Origin: Imbricaverruca yamaguchii
Lineage: Eukaryota; Arthropoda; Thecostraca; Neoverrucidae
Assembly: GCA_034440575.1 (NCBI GenBank)
Contig: JAOTOL010001394.1
Location: forward strand, 324,001 to 388,000
DNA: 64,000 nucleotides
Reading direction: 5' to 3'
The position numbers were made by a program, and so were the translations under genes. Positions 44,681-56,685 of the stretch are shown here, in pieces. The stretch's first letter is position 1, and every line of letters starts with the position of its first letter. The notes under the pieces were generated by a model, which worked only from the letters and a program-made list of their open reading frames with translations, ran no database searches and was not told the origin of the DNA.

Positions 44681-45709
44681 TCCAGCCAGTTGACGGAGCT
44701 GCCAACTGGAGGTTCAGGGTCAGCTGTCGGCGGAGAAGGTCGGCTCTGACCCTCCCCGCCGGCAGCTGAATGCCACAGCGTCGACTTGCACCGGTCTTGT
44801 CAGGATATGCGAGATTGACGCTGGTCATCACTCTACCAACTAATCTAACGAAACTGGCGGATCTAGAAGGGGGGTACAGAGACTATTACCGATACTTTCC
44901 GGGAGCCATGGCCGTGGGCCAAAAGGCCGATTTTATTTCCGAACTTTTGCTCTAAAACATCATCTTGAAATCAAAAACATTTCATTAGAAACATATTTTC
45001 TTAAATTGACCTACGGAATATTAGCTGAAAGAATTTCAAGTGCGTCGAAGTGAGATAAAAATTTGAATTGCCCGGCCTCCAGACCGGTGAAAAATCATCC
45101 TTCTGGATCCCCACTGTCTATCGGGACGGCCAGTCAGTGGCATACGTACGGACACATCTCAACATGCGACAAGGAATATTAGCAACACTGTGACAAATAT
45201 GTCGTCTCCCCCCTGATCTCATTGTGAACAAATTGTTGTCAAGTAGACTGGCACCAAGACGGAACAACACCGCCATTGGCTGCTTCAGCCCGTGAAAGGT
45301 TAAGTGTCAGATGAAATTAACTGAAGCATCGTTTGAGCGTGTGCAATTATATCGAATAGTCCATGGGTATAGGAAGAAGAGAGCGTGGCCCCAGTTTCCT
45401 GGGGGTCTCATCTATGAACTGTACAATTGCTGCATGGAAAGAATAAATTAAACAAAGTGGTTTCTCCCAATTTTTGGTGGGATTTTATATGCCCTATCAG
45501 CAGCTACACTATTTTGAACAACAATCAGATTGTGGAGTTCCCGACTGTTGAGTTTATGCCAAACACGTCCGTATATATTGACTTTTGTATGGAAATGGCA
45601 CGCCACTTTATCCATAGTCTCCTTAAGTGTAGCTTCTGACTACTTGCTACTTAGCAATCGACCACTAACTCCTTAAGTACAGCTTCTGACGCAAATTACT
45701 TTACAAGAT
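44681..45709. other. Stretch without recognised feature
   Basis: No gene or repeat recognised. Confidence 0.5.
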
Positions 45710-45940
45710 TAGCCTGGGTTGGACAGATTTCGTCAGGGTTGGTCATGGTTGGCCAGGTTGCCAGGGTTGTCCAGGCTTTGTCATGATTGCGCTGGATTGG
45801 CCAGGGTTGTCAGGGTTTTCAGGGTTGGTCAGACTTGGTCATGGTTGGCCAGGATTGGTCAGGGTTGGCCAGGGTTGCCAGGGTTGGTCAGGGTTGGCCA
45901 GGGTTACCAGGGTTGATCAGGGTTGATCAGGGTTGACGCG
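45710..45940. repeat. 10-bp minisatellite (GGTTGGCCAG)n
   Basis: Decamers GGTTGGTCAG, GGTTGGCCAG and GGTTGCCAG recur over 230 bases with moderate divergence. Confidence 0.92.
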
Positions 45941-48289
45941 CCACCGTAGCTGCTCGCGCTCCAATCGGAGCCGACGCGTCGGCTTCGGCGGTCCACCGCC
46001 GGCCTGTCGCCAGTCGAAATCGACACCGGCGTCGGCAGCGACAGATGGTGCGTCTAATGAGAGGTGACGACGGCGACATGTGTGCGGCCAACCCTGGCGC
46101 GCGCCAACTGAGCGGTGGAGCTGGACACCACGTGTCCACCTGACGGCAGAGCACCACCGAGGCGGTCACCTCCCGAGCATACACCGGCACATCCGACCAC
46201 ACAGCCAACGTCTTACTGTGCTGCCCTTTCATTATCGAAATATTGGTGTACAACCTGAAATACAAATGTACTGCTATTTTAGAGTAAGACCTTGGAATTA
46301 TGGATATGTTAAGCTACTGGTTTTTTTGAAATGTTTATTCAGGTTACGTGTGTTGTGCATGGCGGAGGTGCCGTTACTGAGTAAGCCATGGCAATTTTCA
46401 TGCCAAAAAAGTATATTTCACCAATTTACATTCACCTTAGATACCATTCGCCATAAATACCATATAATACACATTTACCCATCTCATCACTCCAGGTCAT
46501 CCAACGTGACTAAATTGGTTGTTCCTTTCGAAACAGCCATTGGCTTTGTGCAGTTCTGCATAGCCATATTGCAACACCAAACATGGATAAATCTTTTACT
46601 TTGTAGGCCAACATTTATTGTCCTTTGTAAACAAATCATGCATGCAGGGTTTGGTTTATGCTTAATCTTGGATCTGTGCGTAGTCTTGGATGTGGGGATG
46701 ATAATGTGTGACTGATCAAACATGGGGAGTATGCTTTTCTTCCAAGATTGGGAATCAAGATCTCGGATTGTACCTTCCAGTGCATTTTGAGAACTTCTCA
46801 CGGAACAGTTCATTGTCAGCATTGTCATTCAACAAGTGGGAAAAATGAAAGGATAATTTTCTGGAGAATGTAATGCTCTGAATGTAGCAATCCAGTAGCA
46901 CACCATTTTCCTAACCCTGGTGTAGATTGATACAAATGCACAATATCTACTATGTTAAGGTTAAGTTACCCTATGCTAAATTAGGTTGTAGAATATATTA
47001 GGCTAGATGTGGTAGGTTAGGTTGCCTAATATTCTGAAAATGTCTATCAATTATCCGTATGCTTGGCTGTCAAGACATACATGTGTTTATGTGTATGCAA
47101 TATATGATTAATATATTTAAGTCAATGCAATAATCCAGAGGTGCAAAAATGTGCCAATCGGACAGTCCTCTTGATACCAAAGGCCAGTTTTGCTACTTAC
47201 CGCATATCGCCCAACCAAGTACATTGGCCTCTTTTTGTGTACATTCCAGTGCACAGTACCGCCATTGAAGATGCATATCATTACCTAATTAATCTTGGGA
47301 GTGAAACATTGATTTTCCTCCGTCAGTGGTATATTAGTTACAAGGAACATTGCATGGATGCACATAAAAGCAAAGCATTAGCATACCTAGCAATTATTGG
47401 AAGGTGCAGCATGACAACAACAGTTCAAAATTGTATTGACAAACTGGGTACCATAGAACTGCAACATGTCAGCTAGAATGTTAAATCAGTGTCCCTATAG
47501 AACATACCAATTTTTGTCACAACACACTTCAGTTGCTAAAAGCAAATGCAGATAAAATATCAAAGATGCCAGAACCAGCTGAGGTTGCTAAAATCGTAGC
47601 ATGACAATAAAGGTCGCAACATTGCATTGCAACACAATGAGTACAGGGATGAAACAAAATCAGACGGGTCAGTCGATCTTTGCCATCATTGTCCATTGTC
47701 ATTGTCCATTGTCAGATCATTGTCCCCTCCAAAAAGAAAAATATCCTCAATTTTCTAGTTTGAAGGTTCAATAATGGCGCCACATTCACAACGAGTGTTT
47801 ACTTACTATTTGGCATAAGGTTTACAACTCGGTTGGAAGTCACAGAGTGTTTCATATACTACAAACAGGAAGGACACTATGATCCCAGTGCAGGCGTACT
47901 CGCATTTTTTAAATGTAAATTCAGGTTAAAAAACATGCAATAAACACCAGGTGATGAAGTCCAAAATGTCACAAGGCAACAGGAAAAGCAAGCTTGCATT
48001 AAGATGTTGAATTATGGAACGAAATATAGAGAGAAAGTTGAACAAGTCAAATGGCACACACATGACCATTCATGACTTATGCTTCAAGTCATGGCGGGGG
48101 CTGCCGGGTATTTATTCTCTCATCGCAGGCTGTCTCAGGCAACTACCAAAAGGCATCAAAGTCAGTTGACAATGGCCGATATAAAGACATAAAGGCATAA
48201 AAGATTAGTGCAACTATGAGCCACACGGTTGCAAGGTTGAGCCACAAGGTTTCTTGGTTGCACTCTTGACACTGAACCAGTTGCCCACC
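45941..48289. other. Stretch with unrecognised open frames
   Basis: Contains a plus-strand frame of 211 codons (46080-46715) and one of 111 codons (47141-47476). Neither has a domain I recognise. They may be remnants of a decayed element, but I cannot show this. Confidence 0.35.
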
Positions 48290-51023
48290 AAATCCGTCTA
48301 TCATCCCTCCCTGACATACTGAAAAGCAAGCCCTCTATTCTGATAATGATTATCTATGCTGTTTTTAAAGATGTTCAATGTGCTGCTACGGACAATGGTT
48401 TCTGGCCGCTGGTTCCAGTGTTCTATTACCCTGTTGGTGAAAAAAAGACTGTCTTAACCTTGTCCTGCTGTGGTTAACTATAAGACTGTCTCCTACAATA
48501 TTTTTCATAACTGGGAAATCAAGCTTGGACCCAGTATTCCAAATGTAGCCTTACATATGCACGGTAAAGCTTCCTCATGACATCCTCACTGGTGTATGAT
48601 ACAATCATATTTATTTCCCCAAGCATTCTCAGTACCTTCTTCCTGGTGTCTTTGGTCTGTTCTGATGCCCCCATTTTGTGTTCAGAATAACACCTAAGTC
48701 ATTCCCATGCTGAGTCACCAATATTACTTGGCGACCCATCAAATGTGGAGCCTTCATATTCTGTCTACCTACATGCATGATTTTGCACTTCTCAAAATTA
48801 AATTTAATTTGGCAGTTTTCGGACCACTTCAGAAGTTCGTCTAAGTCTTTCTGCAGCGAGATATGCTCATTGTGACCTGCTATTGCCCTAAAGACATTCA
48901 AATCATCCGCAAACTTCAAAACCTTACTGCTTAGGCTACTTTAACTGTTATTTACAAGTATAATGAACTGTAGTGGCCCCAGTACTGGCCCCAGTACTGG
49001 CCCCTGGGGGACTCCACTAAGAACATTTTGTCATGATGACTTTGTACTTCTTAGCATCACTCTCTGCTGTCTATCTGAAGGTCACAACTCTATCCATTTT
49101 AGGATGCTACTTGCAATACCATGAACCTCAAGCTGCATCATTACCCGTGTATGGGGTATCTTGTGAAAGGCCTTGCTAAAGTCAAGACATGCTGCATCAA
49201 TCTGATTTCCATGATTAAATTGTTCTGTAGCGAAATTTAAAAAGTCCAAGAGATCCGTGAGACACGATCGCCCTTTTCTAAACCCATGCTGAGTATTTTG
49301 CATCAATGTGTTTCCTTCCAGATAACTAACCATTCTACAATTAATTGATAAATGATTCGAGTACCTTGCAGACTAGGGATATAAGGCTCACTGACCTATA
49401 GTTTTCAACTCTCCCTCTTCCTCCTTCTTGTAAGTAGGAACTACATTTGCCCTTTTCCAATCTGTTCGAATTTCGTGTTGTGGAACTGATCCGCAAAATA
49501 GCATACTAAGTGTAAATGTCGGTTCCTTTTTAGCTTCCCGCAATACCCTGGCATAAATTTCACGAGGTCCCGCTGCCTTCTTTCGCTTTATTTTCCTGAT
49601 ATGATTGAAAACAACATTACTATTAATTAAATCAACATCGCACATCCGATCACATGTCACTGAACTGTGGTGTACAGTTGGCAGATTATTAATATCTTAC
49701 AATGTAAACACTGATTTAAACTGCTTGCTCAGCTCCTGAAAAACATCTCACCATACTCACACAATATAGTCCTATTTACTTCCAGTGGACCAATTGTACT
49801 AGAAACTTTACTCAGCTTGTAGAAACTAAAGAACGTTTTGCTGTCCCCATTACAGTTTGTAGCCAAATCCAATTCCTTCACTCGCTTTCCTGCTCTGGTT
49901 TTCTGCTTCACGGAGTCTCTAGCTTTTCGATACCACCTCAGATTTGCGATATTTGAAGCTTCCTTAGACACTCTAATGCAGCTTTCTTTAGCCTTAATTG
50001 CTTTTATCGAATCTGGCGTAAGCCATGCTGGCTTTCCTACCATTCTGTTGCGCCTTTGCTTTTTTGTGGGGGGGGGGGGGGCATAACTTATCTGAATATT
50101 CTTCCAGTAAGATTTGAAATCTCCCACATTTCATAGTCATTTAAATTGGATAATTCTTCCTCCCACCTTATGGCATTTAACACGCGCCCTGGAGGGCCTC
50201 GGAAAATTACGCGCACTGGAGGAGGCGGATTTCGCCCCCCTAAGATCTCGGCTCCTACTGAGGCTAGAGCAACGGAATTCGCAGGGTGGATGGGCACGAC
50301 AGTAAACTCTACTGTGTGCAAATTTCATGACCCTAGGTCAATATCTTCAAGGTCAAATGAATTCAAAATTGCAAAATTTTCTGGTTTTCACGTGAGTTGG
50401 CTTGTCAATGTTATGGATCGCTGTGATTGTGTTTAAATGTTCCAGAATTGGCATTAACGATGTTTTGGACATTACTAATGATGCAATGTAGATGCCAGAT
50501 CCGTCATTTGACCTCAGGTCACCTATGTAGGAGCACTTTAGCAGGTTATTACCTGTTCCAGTTACCGGAACCGGGCTGGTCACCCGACAGCTCCATTGGG
50601 CGGTTCGGCACAATCGGCTTCGCAAAGAAAGGAGTGAAATACATGAATAAAGTATGGAAACGCTTAGGCACACGATGACAAACAATAGACTTCGGGATAT
50701 GTAGGGAGTAACATGTAAAATGACACCAATCCCATGACAGTCATTTGCATTTTTGACGACATTCCAGTTGACCAAGTTTGGTTCTATTAGCCTGTCATGA
50801 ACTTGAGCTGACTTGACCTCGGCGACCTAACATGACTTTTAAATTATATAGCATAACAAAATGCACCAAACAAGTCGCTAGTGTTGTCTAGAACAGTTCC
50901 CTTTATGCCAATATACGGGAAGCGCATCAGCGCCGATTTTTTGCGGTCTGGCGCTTCGAATTGTTTTTACTTTACCGGCCCCCTAACTTGAAAAGTTGTC
51001 GGCCGATTTTCATTGTTCTTACT

Positions 51024-51879
51024 TTAACCCGTCCCGTCTTCAACCGTACCCCCCCCCCCCTCCTCAGGGTTTTCACGGATAGCGGACGAACGGCGCGCGG
51101 CAGCGTACCCAAATTTGGCATACCTTTTCCCACATCAATTTGACATGCTGATGCAAAACGTTTAGGTCAGGTCTTCTAGGGTCAACGAGTTAGACAAGGT
51201 CAAGTGAGGTCACCTCCAAGAACGTTTAACCAGTCGTCACGCTTTAATGGATACAGATATTTTAATGTAACTTTCAGCGTTTGCTTATCTTTACGGATGC
51301 AATACAACGGACGAGTTGAATTTTTAATTTTATCGTTTTTGACTACATATAACTTTTGCGTATTTGCCAAATTGTAGCTCAAATACAGGATTCTGGTTAA
51401 AGTAAGCATTTTTATTAGGGATAGTTGACTTCCAACAATGTGTCTCGGTTTGCTCTACCCACTGGAAAAGGAAAAGTTAAGAAAACTTGAAAACTGAAAA
51501 TTGTGAGATTTCCAAAAAAGTAAAATTTGTGTTTTTGGGGGGGACAAAAAATATAGCCCTGGTCGATTTCGCTGTCCTTTTCTCATTCCAAATATATTCT
51601 TTGTTAATATATCCACAAAATGAACTCCCCAGAGTCGAAAACATAATGTAAGTCCTGAAAAATCGTCAAAATCTAGCCCCCCTGGTGAAGTCACTTTTGG
51701 GTGGAAATTGTTTTGGAGGGCGGACCCGTACCCTACACGTCGAGCGCTTTCCGATGACACCGCTTTCGTTTTCGTGTGATGCTTAGTTTGGATTTTAGAG
51801 GAGGGGTCTTCAACCGCCCCCTCCCCCCCCCCCCCGAGACGGGGTGGGAGGATTTGACCGGAAAGACGGCTCGGGTTAA
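51024..51879 (+). mobile_element. TTAA-type MITE (family B), copy c, complete, nested in family A
   Basis: Bounded by TTAA at 51024-51027 and 51876-51879. The ends are TTAACCCGTCCCGTCTT and the complement of TTAACCCGAGCCGTCTT. The flanks read CTTACT before the left TTAA and ACAACGCGCCGGTCATT after the right one. The neighbouring unit at about 52165-52195 contains the uninterrupted site CTTACTTTAAACAACGCGCC. At 856 bases it is the longest copy in this window. Confidence 0.92.
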
Positions 51880-51945
51880 ACAACGCGCCGGTCATTTCCA
51901 AGTAGGTACGCAAAACATGGTGTATATCGGCGTTTGTTAACCTGT

Positions 51946-52230
51946 CATAAACGTGACCTGACATGGCCTCGGTGACCTGACATGACTTTGAAACAATATA
52001 GCATAATAATGTACACGAACCAAGTCGCTAGTTTTGCCAAGAACACTTCCTTTTTCCCAATATACGGGAAGTGCATCAGCGCCGATATTTGTGATCTGGC
52101 GATGAGAAATGTTTTTGACTTTAACGACCCCTACCTCGAAAAACGTTCGGTCGATTTTCATTTTTCTTACTTTAAACAACGCGCCGGTCATTTGTAAGCA
52201 GATGCACAAACAATGGTGTATATCGGCCGG
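51946..52230. repeat. Second tandem unit within family A (empty site for the MITE)
   Basis: Matches 50808-51023 plus 51880-51945, sharing GACCTGACATGACTTT, AATATACGGGAAG, GCATCAGCGCCGAT and AACAACGCGCCGGTCATTT. It preserves the TTAA into which copy c inserted in the first unit. Confidence 0.85.
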
Positions 52231-53190
52231 TAAAATCTGGAGTTATCTACGAAAAACCGAAGGGGTGGGCGGATTTCGCCCCCCCTCCAGGACGCCTGTT
52301 AAAGCCGCTCTCATGCATTCAAAGTTTGTTCTGTTGGTATGGTATGTTATGGTCACTTCTTCCCAGAGTTTCTCCTACAGTTAAGTCAACTAATTCACTT
52401 AAATCCCAGAGGACAAAGCCAAAAAATGAGCCCTGCCTAGTAGGTTCCGCTACAATCTGGTGCAAGAGCAGGTCCTATTCAAGGTATTTCCAAAACATTT
52501 TGCATGATGGGAGAGCCAACACGAAATTTTCATATCCTTTTAAAGCAAATTCACCAAGAATACGGCATTTCCTCCCAAAATATACCGATTTGCTCGCAAA
52601 TAACCTTATTGAGTTCTAGTTACTGCGAATTTGGCAGGGTTCCTGATCGGTGCAAAGCTCCTATCCTCAGTTTATTGCTGTTGCCTTTTCCCACAGCGAC
52701 ATCAAGCCAAGTGGACTCGACAGACACATTTTTTAACCCCATCTGCTACTTTTTTAAACTGAAGAAGCTATTCACATAGAACATTACTCCACCCCCTTTC
52801 ACTGTTGGACCCCTATTGCATGAAAACAAATTGTATCCCTGGATCTCATAGTCCTGCAAGTTATCCCCAAAATACCCGTCACTGACCCATGCCTCAGTAT
52901 TGCAAACAAATTTTGGTTCCACCTCAGCAACATAACACTTGAACTCATCAAATTTTGCTCGAATACTCTGAGCATTGAGCATCGTACACTTAACATATGT
53001 TCATAACCACCTTTGGCTTCTTCATGTTGAGGAGCTCTTTCATCACTGGATGAGCTACCACTCTGCCACCTTGAACTACTGCTATCCATATTTGCTGACT
53101 TTGGGGTTCTATTGCCTTGGCTGTCACTATTGGCACAGCCCTGAGATGGCAATGCCACTTCATCCCTCCCCATCTCATTGTCTAGTTTCC

Positions 53191-53527
53191 CTGAAGGACA
53201 TACTCATATACTCACTGGCGGATCTAGCCCACCGGTTTGTGGGGGGGGGGGGGGCAACTTTCGGATTTGGGTGTCAGCCCCGCCCCTCCCCATGAATGGT
53301 GTGCCTAGGATTTCCATGAGAGGGTTGGAATGGATTTGGAGGGTGCCCATACTGCCATTATTTTTGGTTTAATAAAAATGCTGGCAAATGCACTGCAGTG
53401 TACACTCACCATGGCTCATGTCAAATTATTTTAACATGGGCAATAGGCTTACGTTTGTTCAAAGAAAAAAAATGGAAAAAAGTATCTAAAAGTTGGCAAT
53501 CTTTTGCAGCTAGAACCATTAAACCCG
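53191..53527. other. Short stretch with a poly(G) run
   Basis: GGCGGATCTAGCCCACCGG followed by a 14-base G run (53239-53253) resembles one end of a DNA element. There is no partner and no gene. Confidence 0.4.
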
Positions 53528-53632
53528 TGAGAACTTGAGAGTGAGAGATTGAGCGTGAGAGCTTGAGCGCGTGAAAGATAGCGCGTGAGACCTTGAGCGT
53601 GAGAGCTTGAGCGCGTGAGAGAGAACGTTTTC
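53528..53632. repeat. Short tandem repeat (GAGCGTGAGAGCTT type)
   Basis: GAGCGTGAGAGCTTGAGCGCG and variants recur about five times. Confidence 0.8.
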
Positions 53633-54074
53633 TGCCTCTCCGTCAGTTTTCTTCCACTTTCTATACTCCCGCCTCTTTTTTTCTGTAAGCCCACTCCCAG
53701 GGCTTCGGAGTGAGCTCGCGCTTTTGATTGGGTTTGCCTTTGCCGCCTGGGGCCTTCATGGCGTTCTAGAAGGTTCTCCTGAGCGTGGTCACCGACCTCA
53801 CAGGCCGATGACCCTTCTGCCGCAGGTGGTTCAGCTGGTGTTCGCACCTCCGGTGGTCAGCTGGACGGTGCCAGGTCATTACTCGGGTTGTTTGTTGCCG
53901 GAGCCGCCTTCTGATCTTGGCGTCGGCGCCACTCGCGTTTGCTTTGTCTTTCCGGGCAAATATTTGTAAGGGAAGGGGAAGGTGGCCAGGGTCTGGCTGG
54001 ACGCCTGGTGGCCTGTTCGGATTTGACAAATATACAAATTTTGGTCCCGAAAAAAATGTAAGCCTCCTTACATT
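53633..54074. other. Stretch without recognised gene
   Basis: Overlapping frames on both strands (up to about 130 codons) without recognisable domains. Confidence 0.45.
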
Positions 54075-54999
54075 AACACGCGCCCTGAAGGGCCTCTGAA
54101 AATTACTCGCACTGGAAGGTGACGGATTCCTCCCCACCCCGTAAGATGTCGGTTCCTTTTAATTCTGGAGCAAGGAAATTCGCAGGGTAGATGGGTATGG
54201 TAGAGAACTCTATTGTGTGCAAATTTAATGACATTAGATCAATATCTTCGAGGTCAAATTAGGTCAAAATTTCCAAATTGTATGGTTTTGTGTGGCATAG
54301 CTTGTCATTGCCCCCGGTAGCTCAGTTGGTTAGAGCGCTGGCCTGCACTGGTCTCCCCTGTACTGGCAACATGGGTTCGAGTCGCATCGGCGCTCGCATT
54401 TAGCCCGGCCGAGTGTCGTTGGCGCTGGCCCGTAAGGCCGGGGACCGCTCCGGGCGGCCGTGTCGGTGCATTGGCGGCACGTTAAACTTCGGTCTAAATT
54501 CTGCCGTTGGGCTGGGTTCATGGATCGGGTGGTGGGGCCAGGGTTCCGCAACAAGCTCTGCTTAGCAATGAACCCTGGTTCCTACCCGAAATTCGGAAAA
54601 TTTTTTTTTTTTTAAATTGTTCTGGATCGCTGTGATTGTGTACAAGTGCTCCGAAATGGGCATAAATGATGTTTTGGACATTACTAACGATGCAACACAA
54701 ATGCTAGACCTGGCATTTCACCTCAGGTCACCTATATAGCAGAATTTTATCAGGCCATTACCTGCTCCAGTTACCGGAACCGGGACGCCCGCCCGACTGC
54801 TACGTTGGACGACTCGGCGAAATCGGCTTCGCAAAAAAGGAGTGAAGTACATGAATAAAGTATGGACTCGTTTAAGTACACAATGGCAAACAATAGTTTT
54901 CATGATGTGCAGGGAGTAACATGCAAAGTGACATCAATCGCATGACAGTCATTTGCATTTATAACAACATTCCAGTTAACCAAGTTTGGTTCTCATGCC
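54075..54999 (+). mobile_element. TTAA-type DNA element family A, copy 3, carrying a SINE
   Basis: Starts with TTAACACGCGCCCTG and follows copies 1 and 2 as far as ACCAAGTTTGGTTCT, where similarity ends. A 303-base tRNA-derived SINE interrupts it at 54311-54613. Without the SINE the two sides align with copies 1 and 2 through GTCATTG and TGTTCTGGATCGCTGTG. Confidence 0.8.
54311..54613 (+). mobile_element. tRNA-derived SINE with T-rich end
   Basis: The head has A-box TAGCTCAGTTGG (54318-54329) and B-box GGTTCGAGTCG (54374-54384), spaced as in a tRNA with an enlarged anticodon region. The body contains GCACGTTAAACTTCGGTCTA and a terminal hairpin CCAGGGTTC / GAACCCTGG (about 54538-54579), then about 13 T. 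A short direct repeat (ATTG) flanks it. It is a retroposon, not a working tRNA gene. Confidence 0.85.
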
Positions 55000-56685
55000 A
55001 CTCCGACCGCGAGGTTTCCCCACTCCGGACAAATTCAGATTTACGTGTGCTGACCTAATCCTCTACACTCTTATAAGCCTCATTCTGATCCAATGATTAA
55101 TTTCTTTCCACAATCCTGATCATTATTAATTGAGAAAAAAGTTCCCTGTAATTCTCTTGGCAGTTTTCTCTAACTTATTTTCATTTTTTGGTATTTCATA
55201 GCAATCATGATGCGAAATGAGACGCTAATTTCCGCTCATCCGTGACGATAGTCTGTTTTACAGCGGCAATATGCCCGCCCGTCTAGTCGCTTTTCATCCG
55301 TCCAATGCATTCCTTGCTTTCACTAAACATTCCAGACATGAACTAAAAAGTGCATTGAAATACATTTAATATTAATAAGAATTGACTTCAATATTTTTTT
55401 TCAGCTTTCTCATTTGAAAAAAAAGAAAATTTCATCGTCGAGAGAATAAAAGATTTTAGACGGATTGTTTTAGTATAACTTTCCTTAAACCATTATATAT
55501 TCCGAAACCCATATCCCGAAGTAACATTTTAGACCCTCCCATTTTAGACCCAGCGGTGCAGGAACGTCCTGCTCTCGAGGTATGTTGTGAATTTGTATTA
55601 GTTGTGCGGTGTTGGTACCTATGCTAGGAGTGGCAGGTATTGATATATAAACTTGGTTCACATCGATTAAGTATACTTTTGTGATCATTTTCTCTATCAT
55701 TGCTCAGGAAGTTGCCTTATAAGTCATTCACGTAACGTGGATGACTTCAGACGACGATGTGTGGTGGACCCCATCTGGTTGTCTGTGAGACACTAGGATA
55801 AGAACTTAACAATGACTTCAAGGCGTTTAATTCTTGAGGAAGAAGAAGTATCGGGTTATTTTACGACGCATTCAACCGCAAGGTTGTATAGCGTCGCCAT
55901 CCTATATCACACCGATTGGTCGTGGGTGGACTCTGCAAATGCCGCCGGCCGCGAGATTCGAGTCCCACGCTCCACCATCTAAGCTACCGAGGCCCCTGGG
56001 TTTTTATTCTTCATTCCAGGAGACATCACTGCATTTTTCAAAATTTATTCACTTCGTTATATATAAAATGTATATACTCCGTTAGTTGGTGCTTCAACAT
56101 ACACCCAATAATTTGGCAAACTGGGAAATTATACACCCCATAACATAGTGCTTCTCAAGATTATGCACTCCATACTTTGGCCAGCCAGAAAATTATACAC
56201 TCCGAATCCAAGACCGGGAAGTGAAAATCCAACACTGGTTGCAGGTGCACCAATGTGCCGCACACACCATCGTCACGATCATACACTCATAACACGGAAA
56301 CACTAGAAATGTAAGCATACACGAAAATTAGGGCCTGGACATGCATAGCATGACCGAAAGCCTCCGCCTGAAAGCCTCACATCGGGAGGCAGATTTTTTC
56401 CACATTCAGCAAGCTCTCGGTATGAAGGAGCGGCGCGCAAATTCTGTGCGGCATCGTGGTACCTGGAGTTCACCGTTAGCCGTGGCCCTGGTGCTCCGTT
56501 GCGACACAGTTGAGCGACAGTTAAGTTGACCGCGAATGAGTTTTGAGCCAGTGAACTCGTTCATAATTTTGAAAACTGAGTGAGCATCTCAAGTCGTCCA
56601 ATTTCAGTCATCCTAGTTCTTTCAACGTTGGCGACACATGATCCCAGTAGTGCAAGCCAGCGACAATCTGTGCACCAAAATGTAT
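55000..56685. other. Intergenic stretch, no gene recognised
   Basis: AT-rich. TATACACCC / TACACTCC words recur loosely at about 56095-56200. No gene recognised. Confidence 0.5.

Larger units (their letters stand above)
50177..52302 (+). mobile_element. TTAA-type DNA element family A, copy 2, inserted in the CR1-like LINE
   Basis: Bounded by TTAA at 50177-50180 and 52299-52302. The terminal inverted repeats are TTAACACGCGCCCTGGAGGG on the left and the complement of TTAACAGGCGTCCTGGAGGG on the right. Joining the flanks with a single TTAA restores a continuous LINE reading of the type MRAALNAIRWEEE. The interior has no transposase. It contains two tandem units of about 280 bases (50808-51945, split, and 51946-52230), the first of which carries MITE copy c. 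Confidence 0.85.
48290..53190 (-). mobile_element. CR1-like LINE, decayed, split by a TTAA-type element
   Basis: Read on the minus strand. The end of a possible ORF1 is followed by endonuclease motifs (NAQSIRAKFDEFKCYV, GGGVMFYV at about 52990-52740; the SDHN motif near 52365). The linker (PAWLTPDSIKAIKAK) and RT follow: AAGP at about 49565, QHGFRKGRSCLTDLL, motif A CLDFSKAF at about 49170, motif B SGVPQG near 49010, motif C FADDLN at about 48908. The thumb comes last (VMRKLYRAYVRLHLEYW, FTNRVIEHWN near 48420). Stops and frameshifts disable it. A 2.1-kb DNA element occupies 50177-52302. A 12-base duplication in motif B adds the residues GPVL. Confidence 0.85.

Noticed and set aside
47010..47035. 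Arthropod telomere-type repeat (GGTTAGGTTG)
   Set aside because: Only about two units in an AT-rich context with no array. Chance is sufficient.
46080..47476. Possible genes at 46080-46715 and 47141-47476
   Set aside because: No recognisable domain, low-complexity or AT-driven composition, and no splice evidence. Kept only as an unrecognised stretch.
54311..54400. tRNA gene with GGTAGCTCAGTTGG
   Set aside because: Same reasoning: enlarged internal region, 300-base body, T-rich end, and insertion into a known repeat.
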